From positions 1 to 64,000 of the forward strand of contig CALCIE010000025.1 in assembly GCA_937907425.1 (NCBI GenBank): DNA of 64,000 nucleotides. Direction: 5' to 3'. Positions 26,767 through 33,861 of this stretch are shown one piece after another (positions within the stretch are counted from its first letter, which is position 1; the number at the start of each line of letters is the position of its first letter). Below the pieces are notes generated by a model. That model saw only the letters and a list, made by a program, of their open reading frames with translations, ran no database searches and was not told the DNA's origin. Source of the stretch: ZC4RG42 sp003242425. GTDB taxonomy: Bacteria; Pseudomonadota; Gammaproteobacteria; Burkholderiales; SG8-39. Position numbers and translations under genes: made by a program.

Positions 26767-28286
26767 CAGAAACGCGGCAACTCCGGATGCGGCAGTTGGC
26801 CGTTGTGCACGTGCATGCGGCCGAACTCCGCGCAACGATGGAGCGTGGGGATGTTTTTCAAGGGATTGAGCAGTCCTTGCGGATCGAAGGCCCGCTTCAC
26901 GCCGTGGAAGCGTTCCAGCTCCTCGCTCGAAAACTGCAGGCACATCTGGTTGAGCTTCTCCACGCCCACGCCGTGTTCGCCGGTGATGGTGCCGCCGACC
27001 TTGATGCATTTCTGCAGCACTTCGGCGGCGAAGGCCTCGGTGCGGTGGAGCTGGTCGGGGTCGTTGGCGTCGAACAGGATGAGCGGATGGAGATTGCCGT
27101 CGCCGGCGTGGAACACGTTCGGGCAGCGCAGCCCGTATTTACGCTCCATCTCGGCGATGAAGAGCAGCACCTCGCCCAGGCGCTTGCGCGGGATGGTGCC
27201 GTCCATGCAGTAGTAGTCCGGCGAGATGCGCCCCACCGCGGGGAACGCCGCTTTGCGGCCGGCCCAGAAGCGGATGCGTTCGGACTCGTCGCGCGAGACG
27301 CGCAGGTTCGTCGCGCCCTCGCGGCGCAGCACCGCTTCCATGCGCACGATCTCATCCTCGACCTCCTCGGGCGTGCCGTCCGATTCGCACAGCAGGATGG
27401 CGGCGGCGTCGAGGTCGTAGCCGGCGTGCACGAAGTCCTCGACCGCACGCGTGGCCGGCTGGTCCATCATTTCCAGGCCGGCGGGGATGATGCCCTCGGC
27501 GATGATCGCCGCCACGGCATCGCTCGCCTTGCGGACATCGTCGAAGGAGGCGAGGATCACTTTCGCCGTCTCCGGCAGCGGGATGAGCTTGACCGTCACC
27601 TCGGTCACCACCGCGAGCATGCCTTCGCTGCCGATCACGCAGGCGAGCAGGTCGTAGCCGGGGCTGTCGAGCGCCTCCGAGCCGAACTCGATCAGGTCGC
27701 CCGCCATGGTGTAGCCGCGCACGCGCAGCACGTTGTGCACCGTGAGGCCGTACTTGAGGCAGTGCACTCCGCCCGAGTTCTCCGCGACGTTGCCGCCGAT
27801 GGTGCAGGCGATCTGCGAAGAGGGATCGGGCGCGTAATAGAGCCCGTAGGGTTTCGCCGCGTCGGAGATCGCGGCGTTGCGCACGCCGGGCTGCACCCGC
27901 GCGATGCGCGCCACCGGATCGACGGCGAGGATGCGGTTCATCTTCGCCAGCGACAGCAGCACGCTGTCCGGGGCGGGCAGCGCGCCGCCCGACAGCCCGG
28001 TGCCGGCGCCGCGCGCGATGACCGGCACCATCATTTCGTGACAGGTGCGCAGCACGAACGCCACTTCCTCCTCGTTGGCCGGCAGTACGACGGCCAGGGG
28101 CAGCTCGCGATAGGCCGAGAGGCCGTCGCATTCGTAGGGCCGCGTGTCCTCGGGACGGTAGAGCACCGCCTCGGCGGGCAGGCGCTCGCGCAGGCGGGAA
28201 ACGACGTCGATCTGGCGGTCAGGGTCGATGCCGGGCAGCGTTGCGCCCGTGCTCTTGGTCAGGCTCTGCGTATTCACGCGGTCCAT
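26766..28286 (-). CDS. glcD: glycolate oxidase catalytic FAD subunit
   Basis: 506-residue FAD-linked oxidase. PCMH-type FAD domain near residues 60-240 (ARGAGTGLSGGALP, CTIGGNVAENSGGVHCLKYG, VIGSEGMLAVVTEVT) and a C-terminal substrate/FAD-oxidase domain with FHAGDGNLHPLI and TITGEHGVGVEK. It oxidises glycolate to glyoxylate, possibly also D-lactate. It is first in the glcD-glcE-glcF operon, with no glcC-type regulator beside it; chaN and the LysR gene lie upstream on the same strand. Confidence 0.96.
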   Translation of the reverse strand: MDRVNTQSLTKSTGATLPGIDPDRQIDVVSRLRERLPAEAVLYRPEDTRPYECDGLSAYRELPLAVVLPANEEEVAFVLRTCHEMMVPVIARGAGTGLSGGALPAPDSVLLSLAKMNRILAVDPVARIARVQPGVRNAAISDAAKPYGLYYAPDPSSQIACTIGGNVAENSGGVHCLKYGLTVHNVLRVRGYTMAGDLIEFGSEALDSPGYDLLACVIGSEGMLAVVTEVTVKLIPLPETAKVILASFDDVRKASDAVAAIIAEGIIPAGLEMMDQPATRAVEDFVHAGYDLDAAAILLCESDGTPEEVEDEIVRMEAVLRREGATNLRVSRDESERIRFWAGRKAAFPAVGRISPDYYCMDGTIPRKRLGEVLLFIAEMERKYGLRCPNVFHAGDGNLHPLILFDANDPDQLHRTEAFAAEVLQKCIKVGGTITGEHGVGVEKLNQMCLQFSSEELERFHGVKRAFDPQGLLNPLKNIPTLHRCAEFGRMHVHNGQLPHPELPRF

Positions 28287-28337
28287 ATAGCCTCATCTGC
28301 ATGCGTCCGTCAAACGCGGACTGTGCCAAAGTCACGC

Positions 28338-29222
28338 TCAGGACGCGTTGTGTTCGACAAGACCGTAGACGGCGTCGGCGATGCCGGGCCGCAGGTCCTT
28401 GCAATCGGCCTCCTTCTCCCAGGCCAGCAGCGACACGATGCGTTGCACGCCGAGGTCGCGCAATTGATGCGGAACGCCGTAGCCGTATTCCACATGGCCG
28501 CGACCCATGACACCGACGATCAGCGCGTCCGGATGAGCCTGGCGGGCCTGCGCAAGCGCCTGCGCCATGGAGCGATCCCACAGGAGCTGCGCTTCGACGA
28601 AGCGCTCGAACCCGCTCCTGTTCGCCGCGGTCTTGGCGCCGCGCCGGTGCTGGGCGTAGATCTCGCGCAGGCGTCCGACATAGGCCCGGGCGGGCTTGGC
28701 AGGCGCCGACACGCCTTCACGCCGTTCCGGCGGGACGGCGGCGAAACCGTTCGCCCCCGTCTCGCGCACCAGCGCCTGTTCGACGTTGAGGGCGAGCATG
28801 GGAATGCGCTGCGCCCGCGCGTATTCGAACAGCGGCCGGTAGAGCTCGAAATCGTAGCGCCAGACCTTGTCCCAGTCCGATTCGCGCACGAAGTCTTCGA
28901 CCGTCAGTTCGCCCGCCACCCAGCGGTCGAGCACGGGCTGCACGCGGCGCGGGAACATCTCGAAACCGATCGCCATCTGCGGCCGGCGCGCGTGCAGGGC
29001 GCGCAGGGTCTCCAGTTCCCAGCGCTGATGCGGCGCATGCGCGTGCCGCTCGCCCAGCAGCACGACTTCGGCGCGCGCCGCCACCGCCATCATCGCTTCG
29101 GCGGCGATGGGGGAACGGTCGGCAGGCCGGATCCACGCGCCCGGCGGCACGCAGGTCTGCGCCGCCGCGACGGGCCACACAAGCAGTGCGAACAAGGCGC
29201 AGAAAAAATTGCGGGCCCGCAA
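28338..29222 (-). CDS. ChaN family exported protein
   Basis: 294 residues with a signal peptide (RARNFFCALFALLVWPVAAAQ) and the ChaN domain (EVVLLGERHAHAPHQRWEL; GFEMFPRRVQPVLDRW; VMGRGHVEYGYGVPHQL). ChaN proteins bind heme and are placed in a superfamily with Tiki-like metalloproteases, but their role is unsettled. I choose a TTG start at 29222 because AAGGGG lies six bases before it and the signal peptide follows at once; the longer ORF would overlap the LysR gene. Only 11 bases separate it from the LysR stop, so they share a transcript. Confidence 0.85.
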   Translation of the reverse strand: MRARNFFCALFALLVWPVAAAQTCVPPGAWIRPADRSPIAAEAMMAVAARAEVVLLGERHAHAPHQRWELETLRALHARRPQMAIGFEMFPRRVQPVLDRWVAGELTVEDFVRESDWDKVWRYDFELYRPLFEYARAQRIPMLALNVEQALVRETGANGFAAVPPERREGVSAPAKPARAYVGRLREIYAQHRRGAKTAANRSGFERFVEAQLLWDRSMAQALAQARQAHPDALIVGVMGRGHVEYGYGVPHQLRDLGVQRIVSLLAWEKEADCKDLRPGIADAVYGLVEHNAS

Positions 29223-29233
29223 GGCGCGCCCCT

Positions 29234-30196
29234 TCAGCGGCGGCGCTTGCGCGGCATCGCGGCCGCGGAGACGCCGTCGATCACGCCGCCCTCCTGCATC
29301 AGCTCCGCCAGCACCTGGCGGAACCACGCCTGGGCGGGATTGCGATGGGTGCGCTCGTGCCACACGGCGGCGAAGGTGAGATGCGGCACGTCCACCGGCA
29401 CGTCGAAAGTCTGCAGCCGGTCGGCGTAGCTGCGCGCCAGCCGCTCGGGCAGCACCGAGATCATGTCCGAGCGCGCCACCAGCTCGGGCACGAGCAGGAA
29501 GTGCGGTACCGACAGCCGGATGCGGCGCTTGCGCCCTTGCGCTGCAAGGGCGTCGTCGATCTGCGCGCCGCCGCCGAAGACGTGGCCGTGGCGCGCGACC
29601 AACACGTGATCCACGGCGCAGAAATCGTCCACGGTCATGGTCGAGCGCTTCAGTTGCGGATGGTCGCGCCGCGCCACCACCACGAAGCGTTCGGCGTACA
29701 GGGGCCGCGAACGGCCGGTGCTGGGCGCGTTGGCGGCGTTCATGACCACCAGGTCAACTTCGCCGCTTTCGAGCTGCCGGATGATGCTGGTGTAGTCCGA
29801 GGGCTGCACCTCCAGGCCCACCTGCGGGGCATGGCGCTGCAGATAGTGGACCAGCCGCGGCAGCACGGCCCACTCCACGTAGTCCGAAGCCGCGATGGTG
29901 AAGGTCACTGTGGCGGTGGCCGGATCGAAGCCTTCGGAAGGCTGCACCAGCCGCGCGATGTCCTCCAGCACCTGCCTGACCGGACCGGCGAGCTCCTCGC
30001 CCCGGGTGGTCGGCATCATGCCGTTCGAAGTGCGCAGCAGCAGCGGATCGTTGAACACCGCGCGCAGCCGCGCGAGCGCGGCGCTCATGGCCGATTGCGA
30101 GAGATTGAGCCGCGCCGCGGCGCGGGTGACATTGCGCTCGGACAGCAGCACGTCGAGCGCGACCAGCAGATTGAGATCGACGGAGCGTATATCCAT
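29234..30196 (-). CDS. LysR-type transcriptional regulator (NodD/NahR-like branch)
   Basis: 320 residues. N-terminal winged helix-turn-helix (MDIRSVDLNLLVALDVLL; NVTRAAARLNLSQSAMSAAL) typical of LysR proteins that begin with DLNLL, followed by a two-lobed effector domain (about 90-310). The inducer is unknown. LysR proteins usually control the divergent transcript; here that transcript is the small RNA candidate at 30395-30551, and LysR-type sites at 30322-30363 lie where an activator of that RNA should bind. chaN follows 11 bases downstream. Confidence 0.92.
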   Translation of the reverse strand: MDIRSVDLNLLVALDVLLSERNVTRAAARLNLSQSAMSAALARLRAVFNDPLLLRTSNGMMPTTRGEELAGPVRQVLEDIARLVQPSEGFDPATATVTFTIAASDYVEWAVLPRLVHYLQRHAPQVGLEVQPSDYTSIIRQLESGEVDLVVMNAANAPSTGRSRPLYAERFVVVARRDHPQLKRSTMTVDDFCAVDHVLVARHGHVFGGGAQIDDALAAQGRKRRIRLSVPHFLLVPELVARSDMISVLPERLARSYADRLQTFDVPVDVPHLTFAAVWHERTHRNPAQAWFRQVLAELMQEGGVIDGVSAAAMPRKRRR

Positions 30197-30321
30197 GACG
30201 CCGATACCTTACCCGATTGGCATCGATATGAAAAATTTTTATCGCCCTATAACCGCCCGCGTCCGGCACGGTGTCTCAAGAATGAGACAGCGTACCGGCA
30301 AGCGCAAACCCGGGTAACAAT

Positions 30322-30338
30322 TATCGACTTTATCGATA
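30322..30338. promoter_or_regulatory. LysR-type T-N11-A dyad (recognition site)
   Basis: TATCGA-CTTTA-TCGATA, a perfect 6-bp inverted repeat containing the LysR consensus T-N11-A (TCGACTTTATCGA). Its centre lies about 65 bases upstream of the inferred start of the divergent small RNA, the standard position of a LysR recognition site. It is also 126 bases upstream of the LysR start codon, suitable for autoregulation. Confidence 0.65.
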
Positions 30339-30349
30339 TACGAAATCCA

Positions 30350-30363
30350 TCCAATTTATTGGA
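30350..30363. promoter_or_regulatory. palindrome overlapping the small-RNA -35 (possible LysR activation site)
   Basis: TCCAA-TTTA-TTGGA, perfect 5-bp arms, centred about 38 bases before the inferred RNA start and overlapping the -35 region, as LysR activation half-sites do. Confidence 0.5.
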
Positions 30364-30388
30364 CAGATACCTCGCCGGACCCTAAACT
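30359..30388 (+). promoter_or_regulatory. candidate sigma-70 promoter of the small RNA
   Basis: TTGGAC at 30359-30364, 18-base spacer, TAAACT at 30383-30388 (four of six match TATAAT). Start is predicted near 30395. The -35 is weak, as expected for an activator-dependent promoter. Confidence 0.5.
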
Positions 30389-30394
30389 GCGCGC

Positions 30395-30551
30395 CGTGAT
30401 TGATGGATGTGCGGTCCTCCTCCTCTGCCGCACGTCATCAGTGCCGCAGCCGGTGACTCCTCTGCCTGGTTGCGGACACAGGTCTCCTCTCCTGTGGACC
30501 CTCGGGGCGGTACCCTCCTCCTCCTCTTGCCGCCCCGAGGTTTCTTTTTTT
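30395..30551 (+). ncRNA. candidate small RNA: four hairpins, each with a CUCCUC (anti-SD-like) loop
   Basis: Four successive hairpins lie on the plus strand. H1: stem GTGCGG/CCGCAC at 30409-30433, loop TCCTCCTCCTCTG. H2: stem 30444-30453 with 30466-30475, loop TGACTCCTCTGC. H3: CACAGG/CCTGTG at 30477-30496, loop TCTCCTCT. H4: perfect 11-bp stem CCTCGGGGCGG/CCGCCCCGAGG at 30500-30540, loop with CCTCCTCCTCCTC, then a T-rich tail. Every loop repeats the 16S anti-Shine-Dalgarno sequence CCUCCU or its shift, so the RNA could mask GGAGG sites of mRNAs. This design is known for 'cuckoo'/CcsR-type RNAs of alphaproteobacteria; I recognise no named family here. No ORF inside is plausible. The 5' end is inferred from the promoter call. 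Confidence 0.75.
30500..30551 (+). terminator. intrinsic terminator of the small RNA
   Basis: Perfect 11-bp GC-rich stem (CCTCGGGGCGG/CCGCCCCGAGG), 19-base loop, then TTTCTTTTTTT. The T-run is only on the plus strand, although no protein gene precedes it on that strand; that is the main sign that an RNA is made here. Confidence 0.9.
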
Positions 30552-30570
30552 ACACCTTTCCCGAGCCGCC

Positions 30571-31422
30571 TCAGCGGGCGTCGTTCAGGCGCCAGTCGTA
30601 TGGCAGGTACTTCAGCTCGAAATCCTGCGCCGTGAGCGCCGCGCGCGCTTCCGGACCCGGCGCGAGCGCATCGGCATAGCGCGCGAGATAGGCCTTCACC
30701 GAACCGGCCGCGCGCGTGAACGCGTCCGCGTACCACTCGAAGATCGGCGATACCAGGGCAGTCCGGGTGCGCACGTCGAAGCGGTTGCGCGTGCCATCGG
30801 CCAGAAATTGCCTCGCCTGCTCCTCCAGTTGAGCCTCCAGGCGCTCGGCCACATAGGCTTCGTTGCGCAGCATGGGACAGCCGGCGGCCGCACGGTAGAG
30901 CGCGAAGTGCACCCGCGGCTCGGCGAAGGCGCCGATCAGTTGTTCGAGCTCCTCGAGACTGCGTTCGGCGCCGAGCAGACTGAAGAAGCGGCGTTGCCAG
31001 GGGTCGCCGATCACTCCTTCCACGTCCTTGATGGAATGGATCGGGTAATGGTCCAGCACCAGCTTCACGGCATGGGCGTTGTAGGCATTGATGAGAAAGG
31101 CGAGCTGCTCGGCGCGGCGCCAGCCGTTGAATTCGGACGCCGGCACCGCGGAAAGCGCGCCGAGGTACCAGTCGAGCGCATGCCGCGCGTTATGCCCGCC
31201 CAGGCGGTTGTAGCGCACGGCCGTCGCCTTGTTCTCGTTCAAGGGCACGACGCTTCGCTGCAGCAGCGCATTCCAGGTCTTGTGGCTGTGATCGAACTCG
31301 GCATGCGCCAGACAGGCGTGCAGCAGCGCGCAAACGCCGAGCAGCCAGCACAGCAGATGCCGTCCGCATGCCTGCCGCATTTCATGCGGCACGGGGCGCT
31401 GAGGCAACGAGCTTGCTTCCAT
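30571..31422 (-). CDS. DUF547 domain exported protein
   Basis: 283 residues with an N-terminal hydrophobic export signal (LLCWLLGVCALLHACLAHA) and a DUF547 domain (AFLINAYNAHAVKLVLDHYP; SIKDVEGVIGDPWQRRFF; LHFAL-like VHFALYRAAAGCPML). DUF547 proteins resemble papain-fold enzymes with unknown substrates. The ATG at 31422 has the site GGAGGAG; an ATG 14 codons later is also possible. It converges with the small RNA, whose loops are complementary to this gene's ribosome site. Confidence 0.85.
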   Translation of the reverse strand: MEASSLPQRPVPHEMRQACGRHLLCWLLGVCALLHACLAHAEFDHSHKTWNALLQRSVVPLNENKATAVRYNRLGGHNARHALDWYLGALSAVPASEFNGWRRAEQLAFLINAYNAHAVKLVLDHYPIHSIKDVEGVIGDPWQRRFFSLLGAERSLEELEQLIGAFAEPRVHFALYRAAAGCPMLRNEAYVAERLEAQLEEQARQFLADGTRNRFDVRTRTALVSPIFEWYADAFTRAAGSVKAYLARYADALAPGPEARAALTAQDFELKYLPYDWRLNDAR

Positions 31423-31804
31423 CGCGGCTCCTCCGGGGTGATCCAGGAAACGGTTTTCGCCGCCCGGCAACGAGGTGGCGGTACATGCGACGCAGCACAG
31501 AAGAGACGATCGCGGTCGACGAGCGAGCTGTGGCGTCGTGCGTCGGGACGGCGGCCTGCCGGTGCTTGAGATATCGCAGATCGAAGTAAGCCCCGGCGTC
31601 GAAAGCGGAACAAGCGAGCACAAGCGCGACGACTGCCGTCGCCGACAGCAGCCGCCCATTCATGACGCCGAGCCGCGACGATCGCGCAGGCGCGCGGAAC
31701 CGGACGTCGTCGATTGCAACAAACTGTGGGCATCGTGCATGAGCGGCCTCGCGGTGCCGTGGAGCGGGCAATCCGCGTGCCGCGCGCGGCGGCCGCGCGG
31801 CGCG
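31423..31804. other. intergenic stretch between DUF547 and pduO genes
   Basis: It should hold the minus-strand promoter of the DUF547 gene. A minus-strand reading from an ATG at 31663 to 31382 (93 residues) begins with a signal-like segment, MNGRLLSATAVVALVLACSA, but then turns arginine-rich. It has no ribosome site and overlaps the DUF547 start by 41 bases, so I do not call it a gene. Nothing else is seen. Confidence 0.35.
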
Positions 31805-31813
31805 TGCTATAGT
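31805..31813 (+). promoter_or_regulatory. extended -10 element before pduO
   Basis: TGCTATAGT, an extended -10 (TG-N-TATAGT) 23 bases before the start codon; the -35 region is GC-rich and weak. The leader would be short, about 17 bases. Confidence 0.5.
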
Positions 31814-31836
31814 CGCCGCGCCTCGAGCGAAGCGAT

Positions 31837-32394
31837 ATGGGACACCGTCTTTCCAGGATCACCACACGCACCGGCGACAACGGCGAGACCGGGCTCGGCG
31901 ACGGCTCGCGCGTCGCCAAGGACGATGCGCGCATCGTCGCGCTCGGCGACGTGGACGAGCTCAACGCGGTCCTCGGCCTGCTCGCCGCGGAAGCGCTGCC
32001 CGAGGACGTGCAGGAGGTGGTGCGCTCGATCCAGAACCGGCTGTTCGATCTGGGCGGCGAGCTTTCCATTCCCGGCCACGCACTGGTTCAGGCGGATCAC
32101 GTCGCGCAACTGGAAACGCTGATCGGCCGCTACAACGCCGATCTGCCGCCGCTCAAGGAATTCATCCTCCCCGGCGGCACGCGCGCCGCGGCGCTGGCGC
32201 ATCTCGCGCGCACTGTCTGCCGTCGCGCCGAACGCGCGCTGGTCGCGCTCGGCCGCAGTCAGCACGTCTCGCCGCATGCGCGCGTCTACTTGAACCGGCT
32301 CTCCGATCTGCTGTTCATTCTCGCGCGCGTGCTCAACCGGCGCGCGGGCGTGGCCGACCTTGCCTGGCAGAAACCCGCACCGCCGGCACGCTGA
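31837..32394 (+). CDS. cob(I)yrinic acid a,c-diamide adenosyltransferase, PduO type
   Basis: 185-residue ATP:cob(I)alamin adenosyltransferase, which makes adenosylcobalamin. ITTRTGDNGETGLGDG is the ATP-binding N-terminus, and FILPGGTRAAALAHLARTVCRRAERA with YLNRLSDLLFILAR are the conserved PduO C-terminal motifs. No other cobalamin gene is nearby, so it probably serves salvage. It leads a plus-strand group with the DUF1232 and CDF genes (81-base gap, then overlap). Confidence 0.94.
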   Translation: MGHRLSRITTRTGDNGETGLGDGSRVAKDDARIVALGDVDELNAVLGLLAAEALPEDVQEVVRSIQNRLFDLGGELSIPGHALVQADHVAQLETLIGRYNADLPPLKEFILPGGTRAAALAHLARTVCRRAERALVALGRSQHVSPHARVYLNRLSDLLFILARVLNRRAGVADLAWQKPAPPAR

Positions 32395-32475
32395 CCGCGG
32401 CGGATTGATTTGGGTCGGATCGCGGCGGGATTTGGCACTTAAAATCGAAGCCCGGATTGCGATGGGAGGCCGCCT

Positions 32476-32856
32476 TTGCTCCAACGCCTGCGAGACCACG
32501 CGCATCGATTGAAGCGCGAGACGATGGCGCTCTACTACGCCGCACGCGACCCGGCCACGCCCTGGTATGCCAAGGCGGTGGTGGCTTTCGCGGTCGGCTA
32601 TGCGCTCTCGCCCATCGATCCCGTGCCCGATTTCATTCCCGTACTGGGCCTGCTCGACGAACTGATCCTGTTGCCGCTTGCGCTGGCACTGGCCGTGCGA
32701 CTGACCCCGGCGCCGGTCATGGAACGGGCGCGCCGCCGCGCGCAGGAAGCCGCGAGCGGCACGCGCCCCCGCAGCCGCACGGCTGCAGCGTTCATCGTGC
32801 TGACGTGGCTCGGTCTCGTCATGCTCGGCGCCTGGGTGGTCGTCCGTGTCCGCTGA
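32476..32856 (+). CDS. DUF1232/YkvA-like small membrane protein
   Basis: 126 residues. The DUF1232 core AFAVGYALSPIDPVPDFIPVLG spans about residues 36-57, followed by hydrophobic segments (ILLPLALALAV; FIVLTWLGLVMLGAWVV). Function is unknown. The start is a TTG at 32476 with a strong GGGAGG six bases upstream. The stop overlaps the CDF gene start by 11 bases, so these two are coupled. Confidence 0.85.
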   Translation: MLQRLRDHAHRLKRETMALYYAARDPATPWYAKAVVAFAVGYALSPIDPVPDFIPVLGLLDELILLPLALALAVRLTPAPVMERARRRAQEAASGTRPRSRTAAAFIVLTWLGLVMLGAWVVVRVR

Positions 32857-33769
32857 ACACGCAACACCGTACATGCGCCCGCCGCTCGCGCGCTTCGCGT
32901 GGCTTTCGGTCGGCGCGGCGGGCGCGACCATCCTGCTCAAGCTGCTGGCATGGTGGCTCACCGATTCGGTCGGCCTGCTATCGGACGCGCTCGAATCGCT
33001 CGTCAACCTCGCCGCGGCGCTGGTGACGCTCAGCATGCTCATCCTCGCCGCGCGGCCGCCGACCGAGGAACATGCCTACGGCTACAGCAAGGCGGAGTAC
33101 CTCGCCAGCGCCTTCGAAGGGCTGCTCATCCTGATCGCCGCCGCGGCGATCGCCTATGCGGCGGTGAAGCGCTTCATCGAACCGCGGCCCATCGACCGTG
33201 CCGGTCTGGGGGTGGCGGTGTCGATGCTCGCTTCGTTCATCAACTTCGCGGTCGCGCGCATCCTGCTGCGTCAGGCGATGCTGCACCGCTCGATCGCGCT
33301 GGAAGCCGATGCGCGCCATCTGATGACGGACGTCTGGACGTCGGTGGGCGTGGTCGCCGCCGTCGGCGCAGTGGCCTTCACCGGCTGGTGGCGCCTGGAT
33401 CCCGTGATCGCGCTGGCGGTGGCGGCGAACATCGTCTGGACCGGCGGCAGTTTGCTCTACCGCTCCCTGCGCGGCCTGATGGACGAGGCCATCCCCGGTC
33501 CGCAACGCGAGGCGATCGCGAGCCTCCTCGAGGGCTATCGCGATCTGGGCGTGAGCTACCATGCCCTGCGCACACGGCAGGCGGCCGGCCGCTCTTTCGT
33601 GTCGGTCCACATCCTCGTGCCGGGCGACTGGACGGTGAGCCGCGCGCACGATCTGGCCGAGGAAGTCGAGGGCCGCATCCGCGCCCTGGTGCCCGGCTGC
33701 TCCGTGGAAACGCATCTCGAACCCATCGAGGACCCCAGTTCCTACGCCGACATTCCGCTCGACCGCTGA
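32846..33769 (+). CDS. cation diffusion facilitator (FieF-like) metal transporter
   Basis: 307 residues with six membrane helices and a C-terminal cytoplasmic domain (about 210-300). LLSDALESLVN in helix 2 and ADARHLMTDVWTS in helix 5 provide the metal-site aspartates and histidine expected for Zn/Fe/Mn efflux by proton exchange; the metal cannot be told from sequence. It starts with GTG at 32846 inside the previous gene; an ATG at 32873 is an alternative. Confidence 0.9.
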   Translation: MSAEHATPYMRPPLARFAWLSVGAAGATILLKLLAWWLTDSVGLLSDALESLVNLAAALVTLSMLILAARPPTEEHAYGYSKAEYLASAFEGLLILIAAAAIAYAAVKRFIEPRPIDRAGLGVAVSMLASFINFAVARILLRQAMLHRSIALEADARHLMTDVWTSVGVVAAVGAVAFTGWWRLDPVIALAVAANIVWTGGSLLYRSLRGLMDEAIPGPQREAIASLLEGYRDLGVSYHALRTRQAAGRSFVSVHILVPGDWTVSRAHDLAEEVEGRIRALVPGCSVETHLEPIEDPSSYADIPLDR

Positions 33770-33861
33770 ACGGGTCTAAGTCGCGTCCTGGACGATCGGT
33801 CGTCAGGTAAGGGCCGGTTTTTTGCACGGCGGCGAACGCACACCGCCGCAAGGAGGCCCGG

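Noticed and set aside
30407..30679. Open plus-strand frame overlapping the small RNA
   Set aside because: No ribosome site; it runs through hairpins and the terminator and into the opposite strand of DUF547.
31382..31663. Possible 93-residue exported protein upstream of DUF547
   Set aside because: Only the first 20 residues look signal-like; the rest is arginine-rich, there is no ribosome site, and it overlaps the DUF547 start.
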